The translations under genes and the position numbers were made by a program. Below are positions 1 through 7,220 of a stretch of 20,782 nucleotides of DNA, in pieces; the stretch's first letter is position 1, and every line of letters starts with the position of its first letter. The notes below the pieces were generated by a model. The model searched no databases. It saw nothing but the letters and a program-made list of their open reading frames with translations, and was not told the DNA's origin. The stretch covers positions 1-20,782 of the forward strand of contig CAYZXU010000037.1 of the NCBI GenBank assembly GCA_964482535.1, read 5' to 3'. The DNA is from CAYZXU01 sp964482535 (GTDB lineage: Bacteria > Desulfobacterota > Desulfobacteria > Desulfobacterales > BuS5).

Positions 1-195
1 GCAACATACCGCCAGTATCAGGACAGATTTCCATCAAAAGGTGTGAAAGTTTTGCTGGAAATTAATGATGTGAGCGCTCGTCAAATGAAGGGAGACTTTA
101 CGTTTCTCGATGAAGATAAAAATGTGGTTGCGAGATTAACCGGTTATGAAGCAACTATGGATGCTTCACTTGCCCTGGCTTTTAAAAGAGAATAA
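1..195 (+). CDS. C-terminal fragment, possible polyketide-synthase dehydratase (hot-dog) domain
   Basis: The reading frame is open from the first base and stops at the TAA at 193-195, so only the last 64 residues of a larger protein are present. The end reads like the last strands of a double hot-dog dehydratase domain of polyketide or polyunsaturated fatty acid synthases: a strand around KVLLEINDVSA, then a DEDKNVVARLTGYEATMD stretch, then a short hydrophobic tail. Such C-termini often carry a V-A-R-(I/L)-x-G-(Y/W)-E pattern, which is the main reason for the call. No catalytic residues lie inside the window. The assignment is tentative; another hot-dog thioesterase or dehydratase would look similar at this length. 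Confidence 0.4.
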   Translation, partial: ATYRQYQDRFPSKGVKVLLEINDVSARQMKGDFTFLDEDKNVVARLTGYEATMDASLALAFKRE

Positions 196-247
196 AGAAT
201 TGTTGATCAAAGGCATTGAGGTGGACTGCTTCTTTATGCCAGCCGTT

Positions 248-300
248 GAGCCTGTCGAAAATCGCTAAAATTGCCATTTTTGGACTTTTTCGACAGCCTC
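248..300. repeat. Imperfect palindromic repeat with 14-bp arms (REP-like)
   Basis: The arm GAGCCTGTCGAAAA at 248-261 pairs with TTTTCGACAGCCTC at 287-300 with one mismatch, and the loop contains a smaller AAAAT/ATTTT stem. It lies 50 bp past the stop of the upstream gene. No T-run follows directly, so it looks more like a dispersed extragenic palindrome than a classic terminator. It could still stabilise the upstream transcript end. Confidence 0.5.
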
Positions 301-324
301 GTTATTCACTTATAAATGCAAGCA

Positions 325-341
325 AAGGAGGTGATTCAGGC
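325..341 (+). other. Extended match to the complement of the 16S rRNA 3' tail, with no start codon behind it
   Basis: AAGGAGGTGATTCAGGC matches the complement of the conserved 16S rRNA 3' end (AAGGAGGTGATCCAGCC, known from the universal reverse primer) at 15 of 17 positions. No ATG follows at ribosome-binding distance. The internal GTG at 331 would give only about six codons before a stop. It could be a standby or decoy ribosome site in the leader of the gene at 448, or chance. Confidence 0.3.
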
Positions 342-376
342 AAAAAAATAAATAAAGTTAAGGAATAAAATAAATG

Positions 377-408
377 TGATCATACAAAGTTTTAAGTTGA
401 TATGATCA
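377..408. promoter_or_regulatory. Candidate operator: paired TGATCA sites upstream of the haem-binding protein gene
   Basis: TGATCATA at 377-384 and TATGATCA at 401-408 form a perfect 8-bp inverted repeat with a 16-bp spacer. Each half contains the self-complementary TGATCA, with centres 26 bp apart. The second half ends 39 bp before the ATG at 448, a sensible place for a regulator site controlling this gene and perhaps katG behind it. The binding protein is unknown. Confidence 0.35.
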
Positions 409-447
409 AATGTTAAGCATGTTAGAAAAACAAAGGGAAATTTATTT

Positions 448-1197
448 ATGCGATTTAAGTCAATTTTGAATTTTATTATGTCAATAGGGTTGCTTGTAGT
501 ATCAACTGTTTATGCTGGTGAGTTACCAACCTATTCTGAACTTCAAAAAGTTCTTAAAGAAGTTGTAAAAGAAAAAAATGGCGGATTTGGTTTAAATATG
601 TGGGCAACGATAGTTGATAGGGATGGTGTAGTAAAAGCAGTTGTATTCTCAGGTGGAGATAGAGGTGACCAATGGCCTGGGAGCCGTGTTATTTCTGCAC
701 AAAAAGCAAATACTGCAAATGCTTTTAGTCTTCCTGGTTTATCATTATCAACAGCAAATCTTTTTTCAGCAGTTCAGCCTGGCGGCAGTTTGTATGGTTT
801 GCAGCATAGTAATCCGGTCGATACTAATGTCGCCTATGGTGGGTCATCAAACAAAATAGGCACAGAAAACGATCCGATGGTTGGAAAAAAAATCGGAGGA
901 GTTAATGTTTTTGGTGGTGGTTTAGCTTTGTATAATGATTTTGGAAAGCTTATTGGAGCCATTGGAGTTAGCGGTGATAGTTCATGTGCGGACCATAATA
1001 TTGCATGGAAAGTTCGTCATAAACTCAAAATGGACTACATACCTGCAGGGGTTAGTCCAAACAAGGATGATAATATTGTCAATGACATTATTGATAGTGT
1101 TAGCTCAAGTGGATGGGGGCATCCTGTGTGTTCACCCGAAGCAGCTGATATATCCAAAGCTTATTCCAAAACACATCCAGTTCGTTCAAAAAAGTAA
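448..1197 (+). CDS. Secreted HbpS/GlcG-like haem-binding (haem-degrading domain) protein
   Basis: This 249-residue protein starts at an ATG preceded by an AAAGGGA ribosome site. Residues 1-23 form a signal peptide: basic MRFK, a hydrophobic core, and a VYA cleavage site before GELPTY. The mature part resembles the HbpS/GlcG family (haem-degrading domain, PF03928). Visible features are a helix around residues 28-45, an ATIVDRDGVVKAVVFSGG strand pair, a SAQKANTANAFS segment, and a GGLALYNDFGKLIGAIGVSGDSSCADH segment near residues 155-183, which is the usual G-x-I-G-V-S-G core of the family. The insertion around residues 100-135 and the C-terminal tail after about residue 215 are longer than in minimal members. 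HbpS proteins bind haem or iron outside the cytoplasm and some take part in redox sensing. Its place 67 bp before a haem peroxidase gene suggests a role in haem supply or oxidative stress; that is inference. Confidence 0.75.
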   Translation: MRFKSILNFIMSIGLLVVSTVYAGELPTYSELQKVLKEVVKEKNGGFGLNMWATIVDRDGVVKAVVFSGGDRGDQWPGSRVISAQKANTANAFSLPGLSLSTANLFSAVQPGGSLYGLQHSNPVDTNVAYGGSSNKIGTENDPMVGKKIGGVNVFGGGLALYNDFGKLIGAIGVSGDSSCADHNIAWKVRHKLKMDYIPAGVSPNKDDNIVNDIIDSVSSSGWGHPVCSPEAADISKAYSKTHPVRSKK

Positions 1198-1264
1198 AGC
1201 GTTTTCGACATTGGCTAATCGGGTAAGATCATAAACCCAAACCTGAAAGGAAAGGAGGACGGAG

Positions 1265-3460
1265 ATGAGTGAAAACGGCAAATGCCCGGTAACGGGCAGC
1301 TCTAACAGTCACGTAGTCAGCCGTGGCACGTCGAACCAAGACTGGTGGCCGAAGCAGTTGAACCTTAACATTTTGCACCAGCATTCCACCAAGTCCAATC
1401 CAATGGGCGAGGAATTTAACTACGCTGAAGAATTCAGGAAACTTGATCTGGCTGCCCTTAAGAATGACCTATATGCGCTGATGACCGACTCGCAGAACTG
1501 GTGGCCGGCCGATTACGGTCACTACGGGGGGCTCTTCATCCGGATGGCGTGGCACAGCGCAGGCACATACCGCATGGGCGACGGCCGCGGCGGGGCAGGC
1601 TCCGGCAATCAGCGTTTGGCGCCTCTCAACAGCTGGCCGGATAACGTGAACCTCGACAAGGCGCGCCGTCTGCTTTGGCCGATCAAGCAGAAATACGGCA
1701 ACAAGATTTCCTGGGCCGACCTTATGATCCTCACCGGCAACTGCGCCCTGGAGTCGATGGGATTTAAGACCTTCGGCTTCGGCGGTGGGCGCGAGGACGT
1801 CTGGGAGCCGGAAGAGGACATTTACTGGGGGGGCGAGAGCGAGTGGCTTGGTGACAAGCGCTACTCCGGCGACCGGAATCTTGAAAATCCTCTTGCCGCC
1901 GTGCAGATGGGCCTGATATACGTGAACCCGGAAGGGCCGAATGGCGAACCGAATGCGGTCGCCTCCGGCCGTGATGTTCGAGAGACCTTCGGGCGTATGG
2001 GCATGAACGACAAAGAAACGGTCGCGCTCGTCGCCGGCGGCCACACCTTCGGCAAATGCCATGGCGCGGGCGATGCAGCGCTGGTCGGTCCTGAACCGGA
2101 AGCCGCCCCCATCGAGGAACAGGGTCTCGGCTGGAAGAGCAGTTTCGGCAGCGGCAAGGGGGGTGATACGATCAGCAGCGGCATCGAGGGCGCGTGGACG
2201 GCGAAACCGACCCAGTGGGATATGGGCTATTTCGATGTGCTGTTCGGCTATGATTGGAATTTGTTGAAAAGCCCCGCAGGCGCCTACCAGTGGGTTCCGG
2301 TCAATCCGGATGAAAAGGATCTCGCGCCAGCCTCTCACGATCCGTCGAAGCGGGTTACGACCATCATGACCACGGCAGACCTTTCTCTGAGGATGGATCC
2401 AATCTATAAGCCGATTGCGAAGCGGTTCCACGAGAACCCGGAGGAGTTCGCGGATGCGTTTGCCAGGGCGTGGTTCAAGCTGACCCACCGCGACATGGGC
2501 CCCCGCTCGCGCTATCTCGGTCCGGAGGTCCCGGCGGAGGAACTGATCTGGCAAGACCCGGTGCCCGCAGTCGATCATGAGCTGATCGACGCGCAGGATA
2601 TCGCCGACCTCAAGGGCAAGATCCTTGCCTCTGGTCTGTCTGTCTCCAAACTGGTCTCGACGGCTTGGGCGTCGGCATCCACGTTCCGCAGCTCCGACAA
2701 GCGGGGCGGGGCGAACGGGGCACGCATCCGTTTTGCGCCGCAAAATGATTGGGAAGTCAACCAGCCTGAGCAACTTGCGACTGTGCTGCAGACCCTTGAG
2801 GGAATCCAACAGACGTTCAACAGCGCGCAGTCAGACGGCAAGAAGGTTTCGCTCGCCGACTTGATTGTCCTGGCCGGATGCGCAGGTGTCGAGCAAGCTG
2901 CGAAGAATGCCGGTCACAATGTGACCGTTCCCTTCTCGCCGGGACGCACAGATGCGTCGCAGGAGCAAACCAGCGCCAAGTCATTCGCCGTACTCAAACC
3001 GGCTGCAGACGGATTCCGTAACTACCTCAAAACCAAATACGCCGTAGAGGCAGAGGAATTGCTGGTTGATCGTGCACAACTGCTGACACTGACCGCACCT
3101 GAGATGACGGTTCTAATTGGCGGCATGCGCGTCTTGAATGTCAATTTCGGACAATCCCAGCACGGTGTCTTCACCAAACGACCAGAGACGCTCACCAATG
3201 ACTTTTTCGTGAATCTGCTCGACATGAGCACGACGTGGAAGTCAACCTCGGAAGACGAAGACGTGTTCGAGGGGCGTGATAGCGTGAGCGGCGAACTCAA
3301 GTGGACCTGCACCCGTGTCGATCTCATTTTTGGTTCGAACTCCCGGCTCCGTGCCTTGGCCGAAGTTTATGGATGTAAGGACTCCCAGGAGAAGTTCCTA
3401 CACGACTTTGTAGCGGTGTGGAACAAAGTAATGAACCTTGACCGTTTCGACCTCGCCTGA
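1265..3460 (+). CDS. katG: Catalase-peroxidase KatG
   Basis: A full-length 731-residue bifunctional haem enzyme that removes hydrogen peroxide (catalase plus broad peroxidase activity). The start ATG follows a strong GGAAAGGAGG ribosome site. The distal triad is Arg93, Trp96 and His97 (RMAWHSAGTYR). The covalent Met-Tyr-Trp adduct partners are Trp96, Tyr219 (LIYVNPEGPNG) and Met245. The proximal haem ligand is His260 (AGGHTFGKCHG), followed by Trp311 and a likely Asp372. Spacing between these residues matches characterised KatG proteins. The C-terminal haem-free domain (from about residue 400) is complete. The gene is visibly GC-rich with G/C-ending codons, unlike the AT-rich genes on both sides, and it carries a long spurious antisense frame typical of high-GC DNA. 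Both point to horizontal acquisition. Periplasmic or cytoplasmic location cannot be told apart further, since no signal peptide is present. Confidence 0.97.
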   Translation: MSENGKCPVTGSSNSHVVSRGTSNQDWWPKQLNLNILHQHSTKSNPMGEEFNYAEEFRKLDLAALKNDLYALMTDSQNWWPADYGHYGGLFIRMAWHSAGTYRMGDGRGGAGSGNQRLAPLNSWPDNVNLDKARRLLWPIKQKYGNKISWADLMILTGNCALESMGFKTFGFGGGREDVWEPEEDIYWGGESEWLGDKRYSGDRNLENPLAAVQMGLIYVNPEGPNGEPNAVASGRDVRETFGRMGMNDKETVALVAGGHTFGKCHGAGDAALVGPEPEAAPIEEQGLGWKSSFGSGKGGDTISSGIEGAWTAKPTQWDMGYFDVLFGYDWNLLKSPAGAYQWVPVNPDEKDLAPASHDPSKRVTTIMTTADLSLRMDPIYKPIAKRFHENPEEFADAFARAWFKLTHRDMGPRSRYLGPEVPAEELIWQDPVPAVDHELIDAQDIADLKGKILASGLSVSKLVSTAWASASTFRSSDKRGGANGARIRFAPQNDWEVNQPEQLATVLQTLEGIQQTFNSAQSDGKKVSLADLIVLAGCAGVEQAAKNAGHNVTVPFSPGRTDASQEQTSAKSFAVLKPAADGFRNYLKTKYAVEAEELLVDRAQLLTLTAPEMTVLIGGMRVLNVNFGQSQHGVFTKRPETLTNDFFVNLLDMSTTWKSTSEDEDVFEGRDSVSGELKWTCTRVDLIFGSNSRLRALAEVYGCKDSQEKFLHDFVAVWNKVMNLDRFDLA

Positions 3461-3526
3461 TCTTAGCATAAACGCCTTCTCGGGCTTCTTTCTGACAGGG
3501 CGGCGAACATACGCTTAGCTAAACAA

Positions 3527-3564
3527 CCGGTTCAGCGGACGGCATACCGCCGCCGCTGAACCGG
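3527..3564 (+). terminator. Strong GC-rich hairpin downstream of katG
   Basis: CCGGTTCAGCGG at 3527-3538 pairs perfectly with CCGCTGAACCGG at 3553-3564. An inner CGGC/GCCG stem extends it, leaving a 5-nt loop. It starts 66 bp after the katG stop. There is no T-run immediately after it; the nearest is at about 3608. It is therefore a likely transcript-end or stabilising structure rather than a perfect intrinsic terminator. Its GC-rich make-up fits katG rather than the surrounding DNA. The rest of 3461-3763 shows no gene. Confidence 0.5.
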
Positions 3565-3763
3565 AATGTTGAACTAAACCGCTTTGCGGAATTACAGTAA
3601 CTCACATTTTTTTTAAAATTTTTCCAGACTTAACCCTCATTGGGTGCAGGTGATGCGTACATGCTGTATTCAATTTAACTGCTTTGTGTCTCAAAATAAT
3701 CCCTTATTAATTTCAATAGAAGCACATTGTATTAAAATAAATGCCTGTATTTTTAATGGCAAC

Positions 3764-3819
3764 TTGACATATTAAATTTTTCATCATATATTTTAATATA
3801 TAATTTATTTGGTGGAGGT
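3764..3819 (+). promoter_or_regulatory. Sigma-70 promoter and ribosome site of the Fic gene
   Basis: TTGACA at 3764-3769, a 17-bp spacer, and TATATT at 3787-3792 form a near-consensus housekeeping promoter. A GGTGGAGGT ribosome site at 3811-3819 sits 5 bp before the ATG at 3825. The Fic gene is therefore probably transcribed on its own. Confidence 0.7.
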
Positions 3820-3824
3820 CACTA

Positions 3825-4991
3825 ATGGACAAGTCTCTTTTTAATTCTAACTCCCTTGGAAAACTTATAAAGATTAATATACATGATACTATTGATTACG
3901 CATTTATTCCAACCGCTTTGGCTTCAGATTGGGAAATGCCAAATTATCTTTGGCCTTTATTATCAACCGCTAAGGAAGAACTCGCAAGGTTAGATGGTGT
4001 CGGAAGACATATGCCAAATTATGAACTATTATTAAGACCTTTACAGCAAAGAGAAGCCCTTAAATCTTCTAGTTTAGAAGGGACATATGCAACTCCTGAA
4101 CAACTATTGCTATTTGCAATAGAACCAAGAGAACCTAAATCCTCAAAAGATCCGGTAAACTCATGGAAAGAAGTGTCAAATTATAGTCGTGCATTGAGAA
4201 TAGGCCAGGAACTCTTAAAAGATATTCCAATTTCTCTAAGGTTAATTAAAGCATTGCATAATGAACTTCTTAAGGGAGTTAGAGGGGATAATAAAAATCC
4301 GGGAAATTTTAGAAAAACACAAGTTCATATTGGTTCAGACCGTAGATTTATTCCGCCTCCTCCCATCAAAATAATGGATTGTTTGAACGATCTCGAATTG
4401 TATATTCACAAAGAAAATAATTTAGACCCTTTAATTCTTTCTTTTATGGTTCATTATCAATTTGAAACAATCCATCCATTTGTTGACGGTAATGGGAGGA
4501 TTGGGCGATTATTACTTTCTCTAATGATTTTTCAAAATTGCGGTTTAAAAAGTCCATGGCTTTATCTAAGCGCCTTTTTTGAAAAATACAAAGATGAATA
4601 TATCAAGTACTTGTTTGAAGTTAGCTCAAAAGGATCATGGGATAATTGGCTTGCCTTTTGCCTAAGGGCTACAATCTATCAGGCAAAAGATGCAATCAAG
4701 AGATGTGACCAACTATTAATACTGAAAGATAAATATTCTAAAATAATAATGGAAAGAAAGCAAAATGTTCGATTAAACAAAATCATTGAAATGCTGTTTG
4801 AATACCCTGTTTTTACGATATCTCAAGTATCAAAATGGTTAAATGTATCATACCCAACAGCGAGAAATGACGTAATGAAATTAATTAAATTAAACCTGAT
4901 AGTGAAAAGCAACATAACTCATGGGCAATCCAAGTTTTATATAGCACCAGAGATACTAGGCATAGCCTATAATGAATATTTTGATGAATAA
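3825..4991 (+). CDS. Fic family protein (AMP/nucleotide transferase) with inhibitory helix and winged-helix tail
   Basis: A 388-residue protein of the Fic family, whose members usually transfer AMP from ATP to hydroxyl side chains of target proteins. The full active-site motif HPFVDGNGRIGR is at residues 217-228, with catalytic His217. An N-terminal segment SSSLEG at 81-86 fits the (S/T)xxxE(G/N) inhibitory helix, with Glu85 predicted to block ATP; this makes it a class II, self-inhibited Fic protein. Residues 1-75 form the usual N-terminal Fic_N extension. The segment around 318-375 (TISQVSKWLNVSYPTARNDV) is a winged-helix module, common in standalone Fic proteins. The gene is AT-rich, has its own strong promoter, and has no adjacent antitoxin-like gene, in keeping with inhibition in cis. 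Target unknown. Confidence 0.9.
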   Translation: MDKSLFNSNSLGKLIKINIHDTIDYAFIPTALASDWEMPNYLWPLLSTAKEELARLDGVGRHMPNYELLLRPLQQREALKSSSLEGTYATPEQLLLFAIEPREPKSSKDPVNSWKEVSNYSRALRIGQELLKDIPISLRLIKALHNELLKGVRGDNKNPGNFRKTQVHIGSDRRFIPPPPIKIMDCLNDLELYIHKENNLDPLILSFMVHYQFETIHPFVDGNGRIGRLLLSLMIFQNCGLKSPWLYLSAFFEKYKDEYIKYLFEVSSKGSWDNWLAFCLRATIYQAKDAIKRCDQLLILKDKYSKIIMERKQNVRLNKIIEMLFEYPVFTISQVSKWLNVSYPTARNDVMKLIKLNLIVKSNITHGQSKFYIAPEILGIAYNEYFDE

Positions 4992-5003
4992 TCATATCAG
5001 TAA

Positions 5004-5102
5004 AGAATTATAGCCCAGAGGGTCAGACGTTTGGAAGACATGGGTATGATCGAATATGACAACTCGGACTCACGGTCATACTGTCGGATAAAAAGAACAT
5101 AA
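5004..5102 (+). pseudogene. Relic of a winged-helix regulator C-terminus
   Basis: An open stretch without a start codon reads QRVRRLEDMGMIEYDNSDSR and then a short basic end before a TAA at 5100-5102. The pattern (charged helix, then M-I-x-Y, then a turn and a basic strand) resembles the wing of a small HTH regulator. It lies between two intact genes with no room for the rest of the protein, so it looks like a gene remnant left by a deletion. It may be chance. Confidence 0.3.
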
Positions 5103-5119
5103 AGTACTGAGAAACTCAT

Positions 5120-6283
5120 ATGGTTACTGAAAAAGGACAGATAACAAGATTATTCGATTTTGATAAATTTGTTGACCGCCAAGGCTCTTTTAGCTTTAAA
5201 TGGGACAGGTATAAGGGACGGGATATAATTCCCATGTGGGTGGCAGACATGGATTTTCAGTCACCTCCGTCGGTTATCAAAGCTCTGCACACACGGGTTG
5301 AACACGGTGTTTTTGGATATACTCTTGCGCCGGATGAACTTGTCGACGCTGTTTTATCCATGTGCGAATCTGATTTTAACTGGAAAATAAAAAAAGAGTG
5401 GCTGGTCTGGCTGCCTGGTCTTGTCACAGGGCTTAATGTGGCGTGCAGGGCAGTGGGTGAGCATGGAGACGATGTTTTGACGCTGGTTCCTGTTTATCCG
5501 CCCTTTTTGACTGCGCCGGAAAATATGCATCGAAACCTTGTTACTGTGCCACTTGCGGAAAAAAGCGGAAAATGGCTTATTGATTTTGATCTTTTAGAAA
5601 ATGCAATTACCCCGCGCACAAGGCTTTTTATCCTCTGCAACCCGCATAATCCTGTGGGACGGGTCTTTGACCGCAGGGAATTAAGCCGGCTTGCGCTTAT
5701 CTGTAAAAAAAATGATATAATCGTATGCTCGGATGAAATTCACTGCCAGCTTGTGCTTGACAAGGACAAAAAACATATTCCATTTGCAGCCCTCGACCCC
5801 GATGTTTCCCGCAGCACCATAACTTTTATGGCACCAAGCAAAACCTTTAATATCCCGGGTCTGGGATGCTCTTTTGCAGTAATTTCAGATTCCGGTCTCC
5901 GTAAAAAATTTCGCAGGGCAATGGCGGGAATAGTACCCATGTTAAATACTTTTGCATATACAGCGGCTCTTGCAGCCTACAGGGACGGCAAAGACTGGCA
6001 TCGCAGTCTTTTAGATTATCTGCGTAAAAACCATGATTATCTTTATGAGGCTGTAAATAAAATACCAGGGCTTTCCATGTCCAGAGTTGAAGCCACTTAT
6101 CTTGCATGGATAAAAATTTGTGATACAAAAATAGATGATCCTGTAAAATTTTTTGAAAAAGCAGGGGTGGGGCTGTCTGACGGCAAAGAATTTATGGGGC
6201 CCGGATTTGTGAGACTGAATTTCGGATGTTCACATTCCGTGTTGCACAAGGCTGTAGGCAGAATGGAGGCTGCGGTTATATGA
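5120..6283 (+). CDS. PatB/MalY-type aminotransferase (cystathionine beta-lyase-like, PLP-dependent)
   Basis: A 387-residue fold-type I PLP enzyme of the MalY/PatB group. These enzymes usually cleave C-S bonds of cystathionine or cysteine conjugates, giving a thiol, pyruvate and ammonia. Diagnostic features are PMWVADMDF (residues 38-46), the VPVYPPF substrate segment with Tyr126, CNPHNPVGR (173-181, Asn177 near the cofactor), SDEIHCQLV with Asp205 pairing to the pyridine nitrogen, and the Schiff-base lysine Lys241 in APSKTFNIPGL. A C-terminal RLNFGCS contains the carboxylate-binding arginine. The length is typical. The ribosome site before this ATG is weak, but the next in-frame ATG (residue 39) would cut into the conserved core. 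It heads a same-strand series; its exact substrate cannot be read from context. Confidence 0.92.
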   Translation: MVTEKGQITRLFDFDKFVDRQGSFSFKWDRYKGRDIIPMWVADMDFQSPPSVIKALHTRVEHGVFGYTLAPDELVDAVLSMCESDFNWKIKKEWLVWLPGLVTGLNVACRAVGEHGDDVLTLVPVYPPFLTAPENMHRNLVTVPLAEKSGKWLIDFDLLENAITPRTRLFILCNPHNPVGRVFDRRELSRLALICKKNDIIVCSDEIHCQLVLDKDKKHIPFAALDPDVSRSTITFMAPSKTFNIPGLGCSFAVISDSGLRKKFRRAMAGIVPMLNTFAYTAALAAYRDGKDWHRSLLDYLRKNHDYLYEAVNKIPGLSMSRVEATYLAWIKICDTKIDDPVKFFEKAGVGLSDGKEFMGPGFVRLNFGCSHSVLHKAVGRMEAAVI

Positions 6284-6364
6284 AAATTATGAATTATGAA
6301 TTATAAATTAAGGAATTCTACTGATTTATAAAGTTAAACAAACACAAAAAAGGGGAATAATGCT

Positions 6365-7159
6365 ATGCGATGTCATGAGGTGGATTACAAGCTTATCGGC
6401 GATGATATGCAGATGGTTGAAGTGGAGCTTGACCGAGGCGAAACTGTTGTTGCCGAGGCAGGCGCAATGAATTACATGGATGACGGCATTTCATTTGAGG
6501 CAAAGATGGGAGACGGGTCCAATGCTAATGATTCGGTTATAGGAAAGCTTTTTGGCGCAGGAAAGCGTATGCTCACAGGAGAGTCCCTGTTTATGACTCA
6601 TTTTACCAATATGGTCGGAGGTAAAAAAAGTGTGGCTTTTGCTGCCCCTTATCCGGGAAAGATTATTCCCATAGACCTGTCCAAAATAGGCGGAGAACTT
6701 CTTTGCCAGAAAGATGCATTCCTTTGCGCTGCCTATGGAACAAAGGTCGGGATAGCTTTTACAAAGCGTTTTGGAGCAGGCTTTTTTGGGGGCGAAGGTT
6801 TTATCTTACAGCGTCTTCAGGGAGATGGGATGGCTTTTATCCATGTGGGCGGCACTGTGGTTAAAAAAAAGTTAAATAATGAAACCATAAAGGTGGATAC
6901 AGGATGTATAGCAGCATTTACCTCAGGAATTGATTATGACATAGAGCGTTCAGGTGGTCTTAAATCGATGTTTTTCGGAGGAGAAGGAATGTTTCTTACT
7001 ACCTTAAGTGGCACTGGAATGGTACTGTTGCAGAGTCTTCCTTTTTCCCGACTGGCTGACCGTATTTTGAGAAATGCTCCTTCGACCGGCGGCAACAGAA
7101 AGGGCGAGGGGTCTGTGCTTGGGGCTTTGGGCGGACTGCTTGATGGTGATAATAGATAG
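6365..7159 (+). CDS. AIM24 / TIGR00266 family protein
   Basis: A 264-residue protein of the AIM24 (DUF124, TIGR00266) family, a beta-rich fold found in bacteria, archaea and fungal mitochondria. Seen here are the N-terminal VEVELDRGETVVAEAGAMNYM, the SLFMTHFTN segment, AAPYPGKIIPIDL, FFGGEGFILQRLQGDG, and the later MFFGGEGMFLTTLSGTG repeat of the same pattern, which give the family's internal two-lobe symmetry. The tail from about residue 240 is Gly/Ser-rich and probably flexible. An AGGGGAAT ribosome site is just upstream. The molecular role is not established; the mitochondrial relative affects inner-membrane organisation. No signal peptide or membrane segment is evident. The stop is 12 bp before the first ATG of the next gene. 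Confidence 0.9.
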   Translation: MRCHEVDYKLIGDDMQMVEVELDRGETVVAEAGAMNYMDDGISFEAKMGDGSNANDSVIGKLFGAGKRMLTGESLFMTHFTNMVGGKKSVAFAAPYPGKIIPIDLSKIGGELLCQKDAFLCAAYGTKVGIAFTKRFGAGFFGGEGFILQRLQGDGMAFIHVGGTVVKKKLNNETIKVDTGCIAAFTSGIDYDIERSGGLKSMFFGGEGMFLTTLSGTGMVLLQSLPFSRLADRILRNAPSTGGNRKGEGSVLGALGGLLDGDNR

Positions 7160-7160
7160 C

Positions 7161-7220
7161 CCAGATATAATATGACCAGATATAATATGACCAGATATAA
7201 TATGACTGGATATAATATGA
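7161..7220 (+). repeat. Four tandem 15-bp repeats containing TATAAT and ATG
   Basis: The unit CCAGATATAATATGA is repeated exactly at 7161, 7176 and 7191, with a fourth copy at 7206 starting CTGG. Each unit carries TATAAT (a perfect -10 hexamer) followed at once by an in-frame ATG. The 15-bp length keeps reading frame, so the downstream protein gains MTRYN per copy. It is a likely slipped-strand hotspot. Confidence 0.95.

Noticed and set aside
1469..2809. 446-codon open frame on the minus strand inside katG
   Set aside because: It lies wholly opposite katG, which has full family support. Long antisense frames are expected in GC-rich coding DNA, and its translation (Arg/Pro/Val-rich) matches no family.
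7161..7220. Possible CRISPR array from the regular repeats
   Set aside because: The units are directly adjacent with no spacers and only 15 bp long.
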